A stretch of DNA of 64,000 bases from Adiantum capillus-veneris (lineage: Eukaryota; Streptophyta; Polypodiopsida; Polypodiales; Pteridaceae), in NCBI GenBank assembly GCA_014529385.2, contig CM043943.1:99384355-99448354 (forward strand), written 5' to 3'. The position numbers and the translations under genes were made by a program. Positions within the stretch are counted from its first letter, which is position 1, and each line of letters begins with the position of its first letter. The notes beneath the pieces are model-generated. The model did no database searches, was not told the DNA's origin, and was given only the letters and a program-made list of their open reading frames with translations. Below are positions 43,729 to 55,977 of this stretch, in pieces.

Positions 43729-46110
43729 TGCTCGGGCTGCTTTGAAACGTATCGGCAATGATCAAGCAAACACAACTATATATTTAAGAAAGAGAGAGAA
43801 AGGGGGAGGGGGTGCTTGTTGCATTAATATCTTCTTACAAATCTATCATGACAAATCAAAGTGAGATTAGTATTTGTTCAACATAGCTTGCGTAAATTTC
43901 ACCACAACACATCACAAGAAAAGCCACCCCAATCACTGTCTTAAGGCCAGGGGAGTCCTCTCCACCGTGTCGCCCTCTTACAGTATGTGGGATTTATGGC
44001 TAGATTGATGACAACACCAGAGACAAGCTATCAAGAACTTAACAAAAAACACCAAGACACTTACGCATCATTGTTGTCCATTAGTTCACGTTGGAAGGGA
44101 GACAAAGTATCCAAGCTTAGTCCAAATCCACCCTCCTTGATTCAGCAATTGTTGGGCTTACACTAGTAGGAGAAATGATAGATTTCCTACTCTCAATTGA
44201 ATGATCACTCTCTCTCTTACAATGGCATAGAGTTCCCTTGCTAATCTCCTATTACAACACATGCACATGCATAAGACAATGAGCTTCCACTCAAGAGCTC
44301 CTTCTAGAGAGGTTGAGCTTGGCTTCTCAAGCTATAGCATAGTGCTCTTGCTTATGGCTTCCCCCTTTTGTGCTAGCTACACCCTCCTTTTATAGCAATT
44401 TTGAAGGCTAGGGTCACTCCTCTAACCATGGTTGGGTTAGATTTTCAGCAATTTATCTAATTTTTTTTGCTTGGAATTATCAAGAAGTTGGTGGGAAAAG
44501 AGAGAGGAGAGAAATGGAGGTGATAGGACTTTTCATAGTGGGTTAGTGTTAGTAGAGTTAGTATTAATTTACAAATGGAATTGGATATTTACAATGGGAG
44601 TATCCATGTAGGATACAAATAAGGAAGAAAAACTCTTAAGAGGTAAGAAAAGGTGGATTTCTTACAAGGTTGATGCTCCAAGTGTCTTGAGTAGGGCCAA
44701 TTTTGACGCTTGTTGACGGTCCACTAGCTTTGATGCTACATTTTTTCTCCACTTTTGACCTTCCTTGAGAGACAAGGTAATTGACGCTGAGTAATCAACC
44801 ACCATGATGCTGTCTTTTAAGAGAAGAGGCTGAATTTTGTGGTTTTTTTGATAGATATGGGTAATTTGGAGGAGGAAAAATGAGACTAGGTGGTCAATTT
44901 TGGAATGGAATTGTGTGTGGGAGGTATGAGTTCACCATGGTTTCTCTTATTCTTCAAGGTTTTGGAGAAGGTGAGTAGGGTGCAGAGAGGATTGGTGAGA
45001 GAGGTGGCGATGATGAGTGGAGAAGTGTGTGTGAAAGAGGAAAATGATAAAGTGGAAGAGAGAGTGTGGCTGCATAGCATGGGAAAACTGGGGTCCACTA
45101 ATAAAATCATAGCTCACAGCTCGTAGCTCAAAAAAATATGAAAAAATTTGAGGCAAAAGTTCAGCCCACGAGCTACAACTTTTGGTTGTATCACCTTTTC
45201 AAATTCGGAGAGCAAGTGAACTTTAAAAATTCAACAAAACCGATCGTTTTTTTCCACTGCACAAGGTCCTTGTGGGGTCCTTCTTTGGATGATTCTTTTG
45301 AATACCTCCAAGAGTGAGCCCTCCATAGTGCATGTATGCATGCCACCTACCCTTGATCTTATTTGGTAGGTCTATAATTGAAGATATTGTTGAGATTATG
45401 ATATAAGTGAATAGTACGACTAAGAAAATCAAATATTGAGGGGTCTAAAAAATATGTACATGTCAAATATAAATAATATAAGTGGAAAAAAATATAAAGG
45501 GGTCAAAAGAAATCTCTCTCATTATGAGGCTACCATAAAAAGATAAATATTTTTGGTGTTCTAATTTTTAAGAAAAAAACAAACTAGATGTAGGAAGGGA
45601 AAAATCACCATAGTGAAAAAATATACACATAAATAAAACTAGTTTTTTTGGATTCTTGTTGGGGTGGAGTTACACCAAATATAAGAGAAGCTTACATGAA
45701 AATATTTCTATATGGAATAAAGAGTATGAAAAATGGTAAGAAAAAATTATGGTAATGGTGAGGCAATGTACAGAGCATAAATAACACACACCTAGGTAGA
45801 AATATTTAAATAAATACCAAAATAATTATGAAAAAATCTTTTATTTAGGCCCTATATACAAAGAAATATTTAAATACGCATGGGCCATAATATACTTATA
45901 TTTTTTATATTTTTTATTTTTTTGGCTCAACTAGCCCAATGACTAGCTAATTGAGGGTTTTTTATTTCAGTAAGGAGATATGGGAAAAGTGCCCTAACTC
46001 ACACGCACCTATATACAGTGAAAGGGTGAGGGTAACCACAGTGTTTGAGTGATTTGATAGGGGGGAATAACTCACTATGGCAATCACAGAGAGCCGAAAA
46101 ACGGCTATCA
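43461..46110 (-). repeat. 3' LTR of a minus-strand Tat-type element (A)
   Basis: 2650 bp. In element sense it starts TGATAGCCG at 46110 and ends ...CCGCTTCA at 43461. It holds (GA)n at about 43634-43725 (CT-rich in element sense) and a TATA box CTATAAAAGG in element sense at 44389-44396. It is collinear with 54428-55977 for the last 1.55 kb and, reversed, with 55978-58525. Confidence 0.9.
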
Positions 46111-46138
46111 TTAGCCCTCCCCCAGGATGATGGTATAT

Positions 46139-47950
46139 TCATGTACCATCATAAAGAATCTTTTCCAAAGAGAGTGCTTCAGAGTCCTTGACAAGATCTT
46201 CATTGTTTGGCCCCTTGGAATTTTGGTTTGTGTTACACTCATGCTTCATGGAACAATACTTACATGGGATAGTTGCCTTTTGTTCTGGTAGATCCTTTGG
46301 TAGAAGGCGACTCAAGTAAGGCTTCAAGCGATACCCGTTTACTTTCCTGGAGTGCTCTTTACCATTCAAGTCCATAAGTTGATAGTAACTTGAATTGAAA
46401 GCCTTCTTGACTATGTATGGCCCTTGCCATCTTATTTCAAATTTGGCATCAAAACGATTATCGAGTCGATTGTCATACCTTAGCACAAGATCTCCTTCAT
46501 TGATACCTTTGTCCTTCAGTTTCTTGTCAAGCTTCTCCTTCGGCTGTGTGGCTTTCCTCTTATAGCACTCGTATGCTGCTTCTCTTTTCCACTCAAGCTC
46601 AGCTAAGGTAAGAAGTCGATCCATCCATGCTTCTTGATCATCTTGTGCTGATTTGCCATGAAGTCGCATTGTTGGAATGTTTAGTTCAATTGGTTGTAAA
46701 GCCTCTTGACCATAGACCAAGTGAAATGGTGTGAACTATGTGGTTTCCCTATATGTGGTTCGATACGCCCACAAGGAACCATCCAAGAAGTCATCCCACA
46801 ACTTTGTCTTGTTTTTCACCATCTTTCTAATGATGCCTGCAATGACACCATTAGCTTTTTCTACCAAACCATTTGATTGGGGAAAGTAGGGTGTACTGTG
46901 ACGATGTAGAATGCGAAGTTCTTCACAGACTTCTGTGAGCAATCCCTTTCTAAACCCTGGACCATTATCAGAAACAATCTCCAAAGGTGTGCCAAATCTA
47001 CAACAAATGTGAGTGTAGACGAATTTGCTCACTATCTTCTCATTTACCTTTGCCACACTTTGTGCTTCCACCCACCTTGTCATATAGTCTACAGCCACTA
47101 GAATGTAGAGTTTACCATTTTTTGTCCTAGACAGAGGACCCATAGCATCAATGCCCCACTTTTCAAAGGGTCCATTTGCAAGCACTATTTGCCTCGGGCC
47201 ATGCACCAACCTTCTATTTCTATTTATCTGACAAGGATGACAGCTTTTACACCAATGTTGAACATCCACATGCAAACTTGGCCAAACATACCCCGAAAGC
47301 AAAATCTTCTTCACAGTTAATTCTTGGGCAAAATGACCACCACATGCCTCTTCATGCAAACCTTTTAGAATGGCTGGAATTTCCTCGATAGTTGGTACTC
47401 GTCTGCACACTTGATCCTTCCCTCTTTGATAGAGGGAGCCTTCTAGGAAGAGATATGCGCTTGCCTTCTTCATGAGTCTCCTCTTCTGAGCCTTCGTGAA
47501 GTCTTGTGGAAACTCGCCCTCCAAAATGTAGCTAATAATGGGAGCGAATGACTCCAATCCCTGGTACCTTGGTTGCTTCACAGCAGCTGCCACCATGATG
47601 ACCTGCACTTCTTTCTTTACACATGCAACGGCTTGTTGTGCAAGTAAATCAGCATCTTCATTTTGTTTCCTAGGAATATGATATAATTGCACCTCCTCAA
47701 ATTGATTAAATAGCCTACGGATGGTATGAAATTTGGCCCTTAGTCTTTCATTTTTGCATGCCCAAATGCCTAAAATCTGCTTCACAATGAGAAGTGCATC
47801 GCCTTTTACCATGAGACGTTGTATACCATGGCCAATGCATATTTTTAAACCATGAAGTAGTGTGTCATATTCTGCTTCATTGTTGCTAGCTGAACTTGGT
47901 AGATTGAACTTCTCTTTCATGACCACCTCTCCACTTGGGTTGAGCAACAC
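46139..47950 (-). pseudogene. Tat-type pol 3' part: second RNase H end and integrase
   Basis: Minus frame, open from 47950 to a TAG at about 46736, then reopening to 46139. It begins inside the archaeal-like RNase H (SNNEAEY, KGDALLI, NEDADLLAQQA). The H2C2 head is ACGGHF...CKSCHPC. The integrase catalytic triad is visible: Asp in WGIDAMGP, Asp in VSDNGPGF, Glu in SNGLVEKANG. A GPY-type barrel (RWQGPYIVKKAF) lies near the end. The TAG falls after YRETT, where the plus-strand copy has GAG. Removing that one stop would leave an otherwise continuous integrase, so this fragment is only lightly damaged. It lacks gag, protease and RT. Confidence 0.9.
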
Positions 47951-47962
47951 TAGCCCTCCCCC

Positions 47963-49280
47963 AACAAAAATCCAAAAAAACTAGTTTTATTTATGTGTAT
48001 ATTTTATCACTATTGTGATTTTTCCCTTCCTACATCTATTTTGTTTTTTTTCTAAAAAATTAGAACACCAAAAATATTTATCTTTTTATGGTAGCCTCAT
48101 AATGAGAGAGATTTCTTTTGACCCCTTTATATTTTTTTCCACTTATATTATTTATATTTGACATGTACATATTTTTTAGACCCCTCAATATTTGATTTTC
48201 TTAGTTGTACTATTCACTTATATCATAATCTCAACAATATCTTCAATTATAGACCTACCAAATAAGGTCAAGGGTAGGTGGCATGCATACATGCACTATG
48301 GAGGGCTCACTCTTGGAGGTATTCAAAAGAATCATCCAAAGAAGGACCCCACAAGGACCTTGTGCAGTGGAAAAAAACGGTCGGTTTTGCTGAATTTTTA
48401 AAGTTCACTTGCTCTCCGAATTTGAAAAGGTGATACAAACAAAAGTTGTAGCTCGTGGGCTGAACTTTTGCCTCAAATTTTTCCATATTTTTTTCAGCTA
48501 CGAGCTGTGAGCTATGATTTTATTAGTGGACCCGAGTTTTCCCAGGCTGAAAATCTAACCCAACCATGGTTAGAGGAGTAACCCTAGCCTTCAAAATTGC
48601 TATAAAAGGAGGGTGTAGCTAGCACAAAGGAGAGGCATAAGCAAGAACACTATGCTATAGCTTGAGAAGCCAAGCTCAACCTCTCTAGAAGCAGCTCTTG
48701 AGTGGAAGCTCATTGTCTTATGCATGTGCATGTGTTGTAATAGGGGATTAGCAAGGGAACTCTATGCCATTGTAAGAGAGAGAGTGATCATTCAATTGAG
48801 AGTAGGAAATCTATCATTTCTCCTACTAGTGTAAGCCCAACAATTGCTGAATCAAGGAGGGTGGATTTGGACTAAGCTTGGATACTTTGTCTCCCTTCCA
48901 ACGTGAAGTAATGGACAACAATGATGCGTAAGTGTCTTAGTTTTTTTTTGTTAAGTTCTTGATAGCTTGTCTCTGGTGTGTTCATCAATCTAGCCATAAA
49001 TCCCACATACTGTAAGAGGGCGACAGGGTGGAGAGGACTCCCCTGGCTTTAAGACAGTGATTGGGGTGGCTTTTCTTGTGATGTGTTGTGGTGAAATTTA
49101 TGCAAGCTATGTTGAACACATACTAATCTCACTTTGATTTGTCATGACAGATTTGTAAGAAGGTATTAATGCAACAAGCACCCCCTCCCCCTTTCTCTCT
49201 CTTTCTTAAATATATAGTTGTGTTTGCTTGATCATTGCCGATACGTTTCAAAGCAGCCCGAGCACTATCTCTCTCCCTCG

Positions 49281-49332
<52 letters not shown>

Positions 49333-49592
49333 TTTTAGTGTGTGAGAGTGTTCCATTGGTGTTAGGGTTAGTGTAAATTCCTTGCTTGTTTGTGGGTTGC
49401 TCTAACGATTCTCCTCTTTTGCGTCCTAGTTCGCTCTTAAACTAGGTGGTGCCCCTGGTGTAGTTGGGATTTGGCTGTGGGTTCGTTGTTTTGGTTTGTG
49501 TTGTGTTGTGCCCCAGCCCCATTGAGAAACACGGGAGCCTTGAAGGGTGTCTAGAGGTTGCTCTTCTTGTTGCCTGCCCCGGACCGCGTCAA
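47963..49592 (+). repeat. Plus-oriented LTR fragment of the Tat-type family (B)
   Basis: Begins inside the LTR (AACAAAAATCC, matching 56401) and runs to the LTR 3' end. An internal deletion at 48545 corresponds to about 56990-57610. It keeps the TATA box (48601-48608) and (CT)n at 49267-49330. Its last 240 bp belong to a variant subfamily, with an extra block at 49331-49430 not seen in the other LTRs. Confidence 0.85.
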
Positions 49593-49887
49593 ATTGGTGC
49601 CCCCACTGAGAATCGAACTCAAGACCTTCAGTGGGGGCACCAATTTGAGGCGGTCCGGGGCAGGCAACAAGAAGAGCAACCTCTAGACACCCTTCAAGGC
49701 TCCCGTGCTGCTCAATGGGACTGGGGCACAACACAACACAAACCAAAACAACGAACCCACAGCCAAATCCCAACTACACCAGGGGCACCACCTAGTTTAA
49801 GAGCGAACTAGGACGCAAAAGAGGAGAATCGTTAGAGCAACCCACAAACAAGCAAGGAATTTACACTAACCCTAACACCAATGGAAC
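49350..49887. repeat. Near-perfect ~255-bp palindrome centred on a tRNA-primer site
   Basis: Left arm 49350-49604 and right arm about 49630-49887 are reverse complements with few differences. Both are LTR 3' ends pointing toward the centre. The centre reads TGGTGCCCCCACTGAGAATC, then GAACTCAAGACCTT, then CAGTGGGGGCACCA. The right arm ends exactly where minus-strand pol sequence starts (49887). Confidence 0.9.
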
Positions 49888-52800
49888 CTCTTCTGAGCCT
49901 TCGTGAAGTCTTGTGGAAACTCGCCCTCCAAAATGTAGCTAATAATGGGAGCCAATGACTCCACTCCCTGGTACCTCGGTTGCTTCACAGCAGCCGCCAC
50001 CATGATGACCTGCACTTCTTTCTTTACACATGCAACGGCTTGTTGTGCAAGTAAATCAGCATCTTCATTTTGTTTCCTAGGAATATGATATAATTGCACC
50101 TCCTCAAATTGATTAAATAGCCTACGGATGGTATGAACTTTGGCCCTTAGTCTTTCATTTTTGCATGCCCAAATGCCTAAAATCTGCTTCACAATGAGAA
50201 GTGCATCACCTTTTACCATGAGACGTTGTATACCATGGCCAATGCATATTTTTAAACCATGAAGTAGTGTGTCATATTCTGCTTCATTGTTGCTAGCTGA
50301 ACTTGGTAGATTGAACTTCTCTTTCATGACCACCTCTCCACTTGGGTTGAGCAACACTAGCCCTCCCCCTGATTTTCCTGTGGCTCGACGAAAAGCTCCA
50401 TCAAAGAACAAGGTAAAAGCATTAGGAATACTTTTTGGTGGTGGTAATGGTAGGGTCTTTACTTCAGGCACCTTAATCTCCTTTTCATGCACCCTATAAG
50501 TGAGAATCCCTGCCAATTGTGCACGCACACTATCTTCTACCTTGAAAGAGTATTGAAACTCTTGCAACTCCATAATCCACTTTGAGATCCTAGTACTAAG
50601 ATTCATTTGAGATGACACCCAAGGGAACAAATTTTCTGCAGTGAGAATTACAAAAGGTTTTGGTAGCAGGTAGGATCTACACTTTCTCACCGCAAACATG
50701 AGAGAAAGCATCATGAGTTCTGCTTCTGTGTAGTCTCTCTCCAAAGCATTCATGACCCTACTAGCAAAGTAGATGGGTCGCATCCTTGTACTGTGGGGAT
50801 CTTGTTGTAGCAACACAGCACCAATTGTTTCCCTTCCAACACTAGAGCTAACAAAGAATGTGTACTCCCAAAAAGGAGGCATGAGTGTTGGTAGCTCTGA
50901 CAAAATGACTTTAATGTTACAAAAATACTCTTCAAGATCATCAGACCATGCAAATTCTACTTGTTGTGTCAACTTTTGCAAAGGATGAAGCAACTCCGAG
51001 GCTAAGTGAATGAAGCGTGACATATACTTCACCTTCTGAATGAAAGAGATGACCTCCTTAAGACTCTTTGGTGATGGGAGCTCAATAAGAGCCTTTGCCT
51101 TTGAAGGATCCACCTCAATGCCTTTATAGGAAACCTTGTGACTGAGCAAGATCACTTCATCCTCACCTATATGGCACTTGTCGGGGTTGAGTTGACGTCC
51201 CATGTCGTAGACCTTCTTTAAACCTTCTTCTACCCTTTGTAGATGCAATGATTTTGAGCTATAAATACAGAAATCATCAATGAACACCCTAATTGACTTT
51301 CCAAAGAATGCTTGAAACACCATATTCATGAAACGTTGGAATGTTGCAGGAGCATTTGTCAAACCAAATGGCATGACTCTAAAAGAATAACAACCCCAAG
51401 GACTGATAAAGGTTGTTTTCAATTGATCCTCCAATGCGATACCTATTTGAAAGTAACCCGAGTAGCCATCACACACAGTGTACTTCTCATGACCAGCTAC
51501 TTCATTTAGTATCTCATCCTGAAATGGGAGGGGAAAGTGATCTCTTTTTGTTGCCTCATTGAGTGGACGGTAATCCACACACACCCTCCACTTGCCGTTT
51601 TTCTTAGGAGTGACAACAACGGGAGAGACCCACTCTGAATTCTCCACTGGATAAATGAAACCTGCTGCTAGAAGCTTTCTTACCTCCTTGAGTAGAGCCT
51701 GCTCCTTAATGACTCCTAGCCTTCGTAGCTTTTGAGTCTTAGGTGTGGCCTCTGGCTTCAACTCCATCTTGTGTTGAACAACATCTACTCCACGCACGTC
51801 GGTGTAGTCTTTAGCAAAAAGCCTAGGAAACTTCCTTAGCACACATTTGAACTCCTCTCTTTCATCCTTTGTAAGTGTTGTTGATAGCATACCTTCCAGC
51901 ATCCCTTCATCTTGAACACCTTCGTTCTCTTGAGGACCTACCTCCTCCAAGCCTTGACAAGAGGTCTCTTGGTTGCTTGGCTTAAACCTTACCCCCATGA
52001 CTTCGATGGAAGACTCCTCTTCAGTAATGGTGCCGCTACTTTCTTCTTCTGAAGTGCTATCGGTCCAACCTTCTTCCGTCTCACTTTGAGATGATTCTTC
52101 ATGGAGCTCCTCTTGGCGTTGCTCCTTCATGTCAAAGACAACCTTCTTGTGATTGTCATTCCTGCAAATTAGCTTTCCACTCTCCCAATCCTGCAAAGCT
52201 CGCATTTTCATTAGCCATGGTCTTCCTAGGATAAATGGGTAACCATTTCCCTTGGTAGACATGACATAGAAATCCACTGCCTTCTTAATGCCAAAGGCCT
52301 CCACACAAACATTTTTACAAATGCCTACGCACCTAGCCTTGCTATTGTTTGCCATTTTCACTTTGATTTCAGGTGTCTCATGGATGTGCATGCCTAGTCT
52401 TTGCATGAGCCCTTCTGTCATGATGCAAATTTGTGCACCCCCATCCACTAGACCTTTCCTAACCAATCTTCCTTTTATGTAACAATCTAGCACAGGTGTA
52501 ATATCCTCGTTCATTTCAGCATGTGCAATTTTTACAACAGAAAAACTCTCTTTTACCTTTCTCCTAGTGCTAACTGCCTTTGTTAAATCCCTCCTAACTT
52601 GTGGGCATAATGCAAGAAACTGAGGCCATAAGATATCAGGACCCTTACCTCGCATGTCTTCCAACAGGTTGAATGGAGCCATACCATGTCCAAGAGGGAA
52701 GTCTTGGAGATTGATACGACGTCGAGTCCTCTTAGCTTCCTTGGTCTCCTTTGCCTTCTTGCCTTGTCCATGGTCACTCTGTGATGGGACACCCTCTTTC

Positions 52801-53816
52801 TCTTTACCTTTTCCTCGGCCACGCTTAATGCCATTTGCTTCCATGTGAACCTCATTTGAGTTTGTCACCTCTACCACATGCACATTTGGATCTGGCAAAG
52901 GTGGAACTCCTTCTACCCCTTGTGGAGGTGGTCTTGGTCCATTTGTTCTTTGTAGAAGCCTTGGTTGTTGACCAGCTCCTTCTCGTGCATTCATCACTGG
53001 GTAATTCATGTTAGGTCTCCCTGGCTCTCCACGGGGCCAAGGACAATTATACATCCCATGTCCAGACTCTCCGCAATTCCAACATTGCAAGACTCTCCTA
53101 GGTCGTGGATCTCGCTCTTCAGAGTTCTTTGCTTGTCCCTTTGGACCTACAGCTTGTGCAAGGTGAATTGACAGGCTGCTTAAAGATTCGTTTAACTTCT
53201 CAATTACTTCCGCCGTTACCTCAGGAAGATCTATCGATGTTGATGCTTGTGACTTACCTTTGGGTCTAAGACCTTCTATTGGAACCTCTCCCCTTAAGCA
53301 CTTGAGTTTCCTATATTTCTCAGCAGCCCTAGTTTCAGCTACATCAAAAGTAGTAGGTGCACCCGCCTCAACTTTTACCTTAAGGTCAGGAAAGAGTCCG
53401 GCTATGAACCTCTTCTTTAAAAATTCTGCACCATCACCAGGGTTAGCAACATTTCGTATCCATAGAGCCCAAAGACGTAGAAACTCTTGCTTGTACAAGT
53501 AGTAGTCATCTAAGTCTTTTTGCTTATGAGAAACAATGTCTTGCCATAATTTTTGAGTGTTTTGGGGATCAAAGAAGTATTTCTTGAAATGATTCAAAAC
53601 TTCTGTGTAATTCTCCTTAACTTCCTCAGGCAAAGAGTCAAACCAAGTGCTAGCATCTTTCCTAAGGACCACCTCAAACATTTCTACATGTTCTTGATCA
53701 GTTATTATCCTCTTGATACGGCAAGACATCTTGAAATTCGCTAAAAATAATTCAGCATCCTCTTAAGGATCTCCAAAGAAAAGAGGATACCCAGACATTT
53801 GGCGTTGGCTTTCCAT
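49872..53816 (-). pseudogene. Tat-type gag-pol, minus copy, nearly intact to second RNase H
   Basis: The natural gag ATG is at 53816-53814. A TAA at codon 18 (53765-53763) blocks it; the frame then stays open from Met 53729 for 1285 codons. Residues counted from 53729: gag core (about 10-150), CCHC finger 216-229 (CWNCGESGHGMYNC), Glu/Lys-rich linker, protease with DGGA at 429-432 in place of D(T/S)GA and LGRPWL at 501-506, RT with RVMPFGLTNAPATFQ and FIDD at 816-819, RNase H (about 955-1040) whose catalytic acids are gone (FVSSSVG for DAS, LTAEN for TDH), then a second RNase H (FFDGAF, SNNEAEY, KGDALL, NEDADLL) with acids intact. Loss of function in the first RNase H beside an intact second is the known Tat pattern. 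Truncated before integrase. Confidence 0.93.
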
Positions 53817-53900
53817 TGAATTGATTTCAAAGTGACACCCGTTTTTGTTTTTCTTTCTTAAAAAGATTTACACAAGAATGTATCTAGCTTGCAATCTATT

Positions 53901-54119
53901 CTACAACAAAATAAAGATATTCACATCAAACGACCTATGATAATCAATAAGAGGTAGGATGACAGGGTTTAGTGATGCGAGAATTTCTCCTACTCTTTGG
54001 GCACCAAACATGAACACCATACGTTGTTGAAAATGGATTTTCCTACTAATTGCAATGTTTATTCTAATGTGTGGAGTGAAATGGAAGGGGAAAACCTCTA
54101 CTCGTGGGCCATTATCCAT
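53901..54119 (-). CDS. Leader ORF2 of the Tat-type element, 72 aa
   Basis: Lies between leader ORF1 and gag on the element's sense strand. It resembles ORF1: over the last 43 residues about 22 are identical. Shared features are F-Q near the start, a conserved G, then R..(A/G)EI.AS(L/V)NP.ILPLI.Y, and a hydrophobic end (DVNIFILL versus DVYIFVLF). The start is basic-aromatic (FPFHFTPHIRINI). No known domain is recognised. The ATG follows the ORF1 stop by 21 nt, so it could be translated only by reinitiation, from a spliced RNA, or not at all. The plus copy at 58835 matches but is frameshifted near its C-terminus. Confidence 0.55.
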   Translation of the reverse strand: MDNGPRVEVFPFHFTPHIRINIAISRKIHFQQRMVFMFGAQRVGEILASLNPVILPLIDYHRSFDVNIFILL

Positions 54120-54140
54120 GGTCTATGCATGACCTAATGC

Positions 54141-54353
54141 TTAAAACAAAACAAAAATATAGACGTCCAAACTAAGGTCGTACCTAATGAGAGGCAAAAT
54201 AAAAGGATTTACTGAAGCGTTTATCTCGGCCAACCTAAGAGGACCTAAAATTCTACGAATGACACGTTGAAATTGCAACTTAGTACTAACGATTATGTGT
54301 ACCTTTTGCCTTGCAATGGGAATGAAGGGATCATACAAATTTTCGTGATTCAT
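54141..54353 (-). CDS. Leader ORF1 of the Tat-type element, 70 aa
   Basis: The ATG lies about 54 nt after the primer binding site. It encodes a basic middle (IARQKVHIIVSTKLQFQ, RVIRRILG) and a hydrophobic C-terminus (DVYIFVLF). The plus-strand copy at 58601-58813 has the same length and differs at one residue (Ile or Leu before LPLIRY). It is paralogous to ORF2. Other Tat elements such as Ogre carry an extra frame upstream of gag, but I do not recognise this one. A real protein is inference from conservation; a structured RNA leader is the alternative. Confidence 0.6.
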   Translation of the reverse strand: MNHENLYDPFIPIARQKVHIIVSTKLQFQRVIRRILGPLRLAEINASVNPFILPLIRYDLSLDVYIFVLF

Positions 54354-54406
54354 GCAAACTACTTGACTATGCTAAAGGTTGATTCTACACAAAAATACAC
54401 AAGCTG

Positions 54407-54424
54407 TCCTCAGTGGGGGCACCA
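54407..54424 (-). promoter_or_regulatory. Primer binding site of fragment C
   Basis: In element sense TGGTGCCCCCACTGAGGA, three bases (AAT) after the LTR end. It is identical in 58529-58546. The first 16 bases match the tRNA-like centre of the palindrome at 49350-49887. Confidence 0.8.
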
Positions 54425-54427
54425 ATT

Positions 54428-55977
<1,550 letters not shown>

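Larger units (their letters stand above)
43461..47962 (-). mobile_element. Tat-type gypsy fragment A: pol 3' part plus 3' LTR
   Basis: Consists of the integrase half of pol (46139-47950), the purine tract (about 46114-46130, TGGGGGAGGGC in element sense) and the 3' LTR. It is cut off at about 47962, where a plus-oriented LTR fragment begins abruptly. Confidence 0.85.

Noticed and set aside
49590-49632. tRNA gene at the palindrome centre
   Set aside because: Only a T-arm and acceptor-like end are present; there is no anticodon or D arm, so a primer-derived remnant is more likely.
52583-53171. Alternative-frame ORFs inside the Tat-type gag
   Set aside because: They overlap the conserved gag frame; their conservation between copies follows from that frame.
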